Assembly: GCA_964229545.1 (NCBI GenBank) | Contig: CAXRDP010000053.1 | Coordinates: 1 to 7,953 of the forward strand | Source: UBA724 sp964229545 | GTDB taxonomy: Bacteria; Bacteroidota; Bacteroidia; Flavobacteriales; Flavobacteriaceae | Length of the DNA: 7,953 bases | Direction: 5' to 3' | Shown here: positions 5,478 through 7,953 of the stretch, in pieces | Position numbering within the stretch: the stretch's first letter is position 1 | Layout of the letters: the number at the start of each line of letters is the position of its first letter | Program-made: the position numbers and the translations under genes | Notes under the pieces: model-generated | What the model was told of the DNA's origin: nothing | The model's input: the letters and a program-made list of their open reading frames with translations, nothing else | Databases searched by the model: none

Positions 5478-7667
5478 CTAATTTTTTACACTCAACCGCA
5501 ATACAGAACAAACAGAGTTTTTGACAAAACGATCTGATTTTAGACCAAACAACACATTATACCAAGGACTGCTCTCTTGTGAGCCAATAATCAACAAGTC
5601 GTAGCTCGCGGACACTTCAGAAATTGCCTTAACAGGGTCGTTGTCTTTTACAACCAAGCAGTCGTTTTTGCAGGAAACATTTTTTAATAGCTCTTTATTC
5701 TTTGCTAGTAAATTCTGCTCATGAACAGCATCAGACTCCTTGCTCACCACATTCAAAAGCGTTAAACTCGCCCCATAGTAGTGACATATGTTTTCAGCAA
5801 TTTTTATAAACTTATTTCCATGCCTCCCCGGTCTAACAGCCAAAACCACCCTGGAAATATTTCTCACGCCATTGTCTTTAAACAAGGCGAGGTTGGCATC
5901 AATATTCTTTATTACCCACCCAATGGGGTTTCGGATTAATATACCCGTAGTTTCTCTTCCAGCCCAACCCATCACCAACCACTTACATTTTTTAAATGAA
6001 GTAATGTTTTTGATGGTGCTCGCCACGTCGTGGGTCGGCAAACTTTCAAAAGTGACTTTTGTTTTTTTGGTGTCCCGCAAAGATAGAATGCGCCTCTTCA
6101 CAGACGCTACTTTTGGAGACTCCAAACTCACAGCCTCTAAAAAAGTTTGGTCTGGAGCCTCGACAATATTTATCGTGTTGATTTTAACCTTACTGTTGAT
6201 AGAGGACGCCATTTCTACAATCATTTCGGGAGAAGTTTCGTCACCAAGTAGGGGAACCACGATTTGAGAATCTGTATTGTCCAATTCTTCTAGAACCACC
6301 TCTGGGGTCGCGCCGACTTCTACCGATTTTGCCCGCCTGCCCCTAAACAGAAAAGAGAGCACACCATAGTTAGACAACAACCCGCTTCTCGCGGTCTTAC
6401 GACCATACATCAGAAAAATAACGAACCCCAAAACAAAGACCCCCACAACAGAAAGCAAGGCTGGAATACCCAGAAAAAACAACAAGAACAAACCGCTAAT
6501 TACTCCAAAAAGCTGTACGTAAGGGTACAGGGGTGACTTGTACTTCGGGTTGTACCACTGGGCGTTTGTCTCCCTAAAAGCTATGACCGCAAGGTTTACG
6601 GAAATAAACATCAAAACCTTAAATGCGCTTGCCAGTTTGGCAATTTTCATCACATCCAAAAAGATGATGGCCAAAGCAATAGCGACCGTAGTAACAACAA
6701 TCGAAAATATGGGGGTCATATATTTTTTACTGATGGAAGAAAAAGCCGACGGAAGCGCACCATCTCTAGCCATTGCAAAGGGGAAACGAGAAGAAGCAAG
6801 CAAACCCGAATTTGCCATTGAAAGCAGTGTAATTACGCCGACCACGCCAGCAATGTAGCCAGCGATAGACCCCCCAATCTCATGTGCAGCCGTGTAAATA
6901 GGCCGAATGTCTGTCGACAAAACACCTCCATCAACAAACTTTACAAGAACCAAAGAAACACAAACATAAACCACCATAATCAACAACAGCGAAACCACCA
7001 TGGTCAGCGGAAGGTTCCTTTCCGGATTCGATATTTCACCCGCGATGGCAGCTATCTTGGTAACTCCCGCATAAGAGATATACAAGAAGGCAACTCCGCT
7101 AAAAAATCCCAAGTTGCCATCGCTAAGAAAATCAGAGGGAGGAACAGCCCCGACCTTGTTAAAGCCAACAAAAACAAGGGCAACCAAGGAGGTTACGCTA
7201 ATACCAACGATAGCAAGTTGCGCACTACCAACTTTTTTTACTCCAAAGATGTTCAGAACAAAAACCATCAAAAGGGAGGCAATAGCCACGACAGTTGTGT
7301 AAGAAGAGTCAAGCGCGACCAAAACGTATAAATAAGCACTTAGACCTACCAATGAAAAGGCGCTTTTTAACAGTAGAGACAACCACAGACCAATTCCAGA
7401 GACGACCCCAAACAAAGGCCCAAAAGCCCGGTCCACATAAACATAGGTACCGCCAGACTTAGGCATGGCAGTTGCCAACTCAGCCTTTGACAAAACAGCG
7501 GGAATGATGCATATACCGGCCACCAGAAACGCTAAAGACACCGACGAGCCAGTTATGCCAAAAGCGATGCCCGGCAAAACAAAAATACCACTCAACATTC
7601 CACCAATACTGATGGCTATGGCAGAGGGCAAACTCAATGTCCTTATAAGTGTTGTTGTGCTTTTCAT
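5478..7667 (-). CDS. APC-superfamily amino acid permease with C-terminal tandem Usp domains
   Basis: This is an inner-membrane amino acid or amine transporter with a large cytoplasmic regulatory tail. I start it at the ATG at 7667 (729 residues), where the permease homology begins; a longer in-frame reading from 7796 adds 43 residues of non-family character. Residues 1-425 show about 12 hydrophobic segments and APC hallmarks: GGMLSGIF in TM1 (22-29), PKSGGTYVYVDRAFGP (69-84), and an SYAG...GEISNPERNLP block around TM6 (198-220). A basic linker follows. Residues about 466-595 form one Usp-like domain with the nucleotide-loop sequence GWAG (567-570). About 605-729 form a second, whose matching loop reads GSQE (695-698) and lacks the second glycine. 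Fusion of APC permeases to Usp domains is known; the ligand and substrate here are not. It heads a run with the MBL hydrolase, M1 peptidase and rnpA genes. Confidence 0.9.
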   Translation of the reverse strand: MKSTTTLIRTLSLPSAIAISIGGMLSGIFVLPGIAFGITGSSVSLAFLVAGICIIPAVLSKAELATAMPKSGGTYVYVDRAFGPLFGVVSGIGLWLSLLLKSAFSLVGLSAYLYVLVALDSSYTTVVAIASLLMVFVLNIFGVKKVGSAQLAIVGISVTSLVALVFVGFNKVGAVPPSDFLSDGNLGFFSGVAFLYISYAGVTKIAAIAGEISNPERNLPLTMVVSLLLIMVVYVCVSLVLVKFVDGGVLSTDIRPIYTAAHEIGGSIAGYIAGVVGVITLLSMANSGLLASSRFPFAMARDGALPSAFSSISKKYMTPIFSIVVTTVAIALAIIFLDVMKIAKLASAFKVLMFISVNLAVIAFRETNAQWYNPKYKSPLYPYVQLFGVISGLFLLFFLGIPALLSVVGVFVLGFVIFLMYGRKTARSGLLSNYGVLSFLFRGRRAKSVEVGATPEVVLEELDNTDSQIVVPLLGDETSPEMIVEMASSINSKVKINTINIVEAPDQTFLEAVSLESPKVASVKRRILSLRDTKKTKVTFESLPTHDVASTIKNITSFKKCKWLVMGWAGRETTGILIRNPIGWVIKNIDANLALFKDNGVRNISRVVLAVRPGRHGNKFIKIAENICHYYGASLTLLNVVSKESDAVHEQNLLAKNKELLKNVSCKNDCLVVKDNDPVKAISEVSASYDLLIIGSQESSPWYNVLFGLKSDRFVKNSVCSVLRLSVKN

Positions 7668-7858
7668 TCTATTGGAAAAGTAACAAATAAATTTACCAAA
7701 CAAAAAGGTTTTGTAAAAAAGCCATTGTTTGTAATACACCAGACGCACCTCTAAAGAGCTCAAAGTAGGCCCAACACACAGCCAACCTAGAAACAATTAC
7801 TTAAGAAACACTCTCAGGAAGGAAACAGAAAAAAAGGTTTTCAGCAATAGAAAGATGT
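7668..7858 (-). other. Leader/promoter region of the permease operon
   Basis: These 191 bases between the lepA terminator and the permease ATG should hold the operon promoter, because the terminator ends transcription from lepA. No exact TAnnTTTG box is present on the minus strand. The nearest forms are TTTATTTG at 7684-7691 (one mismatch, no -33 element) and a TACTTTG at about 7761-7767 with TTG upstream but an atypical inner spacing. No ribosome-binding site is recognisable. An 11-base word AAAAAGGTTTT occurs twice (7702-7712 and 7831-7841), which may be chance. Confidence 0.4.
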
Positions 7859-7886
7859 AAAACGCTTGATTTGCCGAAATCAAACA
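7859..7886 (-). terminator. Intrinsic terminator downstream of lepA
   Basis: Read on the minus strand just after the lepA stop, TTGATTT and AAATCAA form a perfect 7-bp stem around a CGGC loop (7873-7876). The stem extends by a G-C pair and two wobble pairs to about 10 bp and is followed by TTTT (7862-7859). Position, orientation and hairpin-plus-T layout fit a Rho-independent terminator that separates lepA from the permease operon. The stem is AT-rich and the T tract short, so it may be only partly efficient. Confidence 0.65.
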
Positions 7887-7953
7887 TTAATCATTCAGCT
7901 GAAGCACCGCCATAAAGGCTTGTTGTGGGATTTCCACATTACCTATTTGACGC
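7887..7953 (-). CDS. lepA: Elongation factor 4 (LepA), last 22 residues (5' end outside window)
   Basis: Reading the minus strand from the right edge gives RQIGNVEIPQQAFMAVLQLND and then a TAA stop. This matches the conserved LepA C-terminus, where E. coli has an IGNVELPQEAFLAIL stretch and an RNA-binding C-terminal domain. LepA is a cytoplasmic ribosome-associated translational GTPase involved in back-translocation or ribosome biogenesis. The GTPase and other domains lie outside the window, so only the tail is supported. It is on the same strand as the permease operon but is separated from it by a terminator hairpin. Confidence 0.85.
   Translation of the reverse strand, partial: RQIGNVEIPQQAFMAVLQLND

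Noticed and set aside
5788..7683. Several plus-strand open frames opposite the permease gene
   Set aside because: They lack family motifs and arise from the codon pattern of the hydrophobic permease on the other strand.
7668..7796. In-frame N-terminal extension of 43 residues ahead of the permease
   Set aside because: Permease homology begins at the ATG at 7667. The extension lacks family features and would take up most of the promoter region.

Overview
The window looks like chromosomal DNA of a Bacteroidota bacterium, probably a marine or aquatic flavobacterium-like lineage. Three things suggest this. Starts are preceded by AT-rich stretches with no Shine-Dalgarno sequence. The one credible promoter element matches the Bacteroidota -7 box TAnnTTTG. 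The protein families fit, including a secreted M1 peptidase, an ElaA-type acetyltransferase next to rpiB and rnpA, and a LepA tail typical of the phylum. I cannot name a genus.

Layout from left to right: the first 409 codons of RNase R (rnr, minus strand, 3' end beyond the left edge); a 380-bp very AT-rich divergent spacer containing DnaA-box-like 9-mers; a two-gene plus-strand unit (rpiB and an ElaA-like GNAT acetyltransferase, joined by an ATGA overlap); then a minus-strand run that reads from the right as an APC permease fused to two universal-stress-protein domains, an MBL-fold hydrolase of lactonase type, a secreted M1 metallopeptidase and rnpA. Next come a leader of about 190 bp, an intrinsic terminator and the last 22 residues of LepA (elongation factor 4), cut by the right edge.

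The minus-strand run looks like one transcription unit. Gaps are 3 nt (permease/hydrolase) and 16 nt (hydrolase/peptidase), followed by an ATGA stop/start overlap (peptidase/rnpA). The first three genes could together handle extracellular peptides and uptake of amino acids, but that is inference. rnpA, the RNase P protein, appears to sit at the end of the unit through gene order rather than shared function. rnpA also overlaps the oppositely oriented acetyltransferase gene by 23 bp at their 3' ends.

I see no mobile element, CRISPR array, tRNA, rRNA or obvious defence system. Most of the window is conserved housekeeping or common metabolic sequence. The points worth a second look are the permease-Usp-Usp fusion, the DnaA-box-like cluster in the rnr/rpiB spacer, the coupling of rnpA to a peptidase gene, and the convergent gene overlap.
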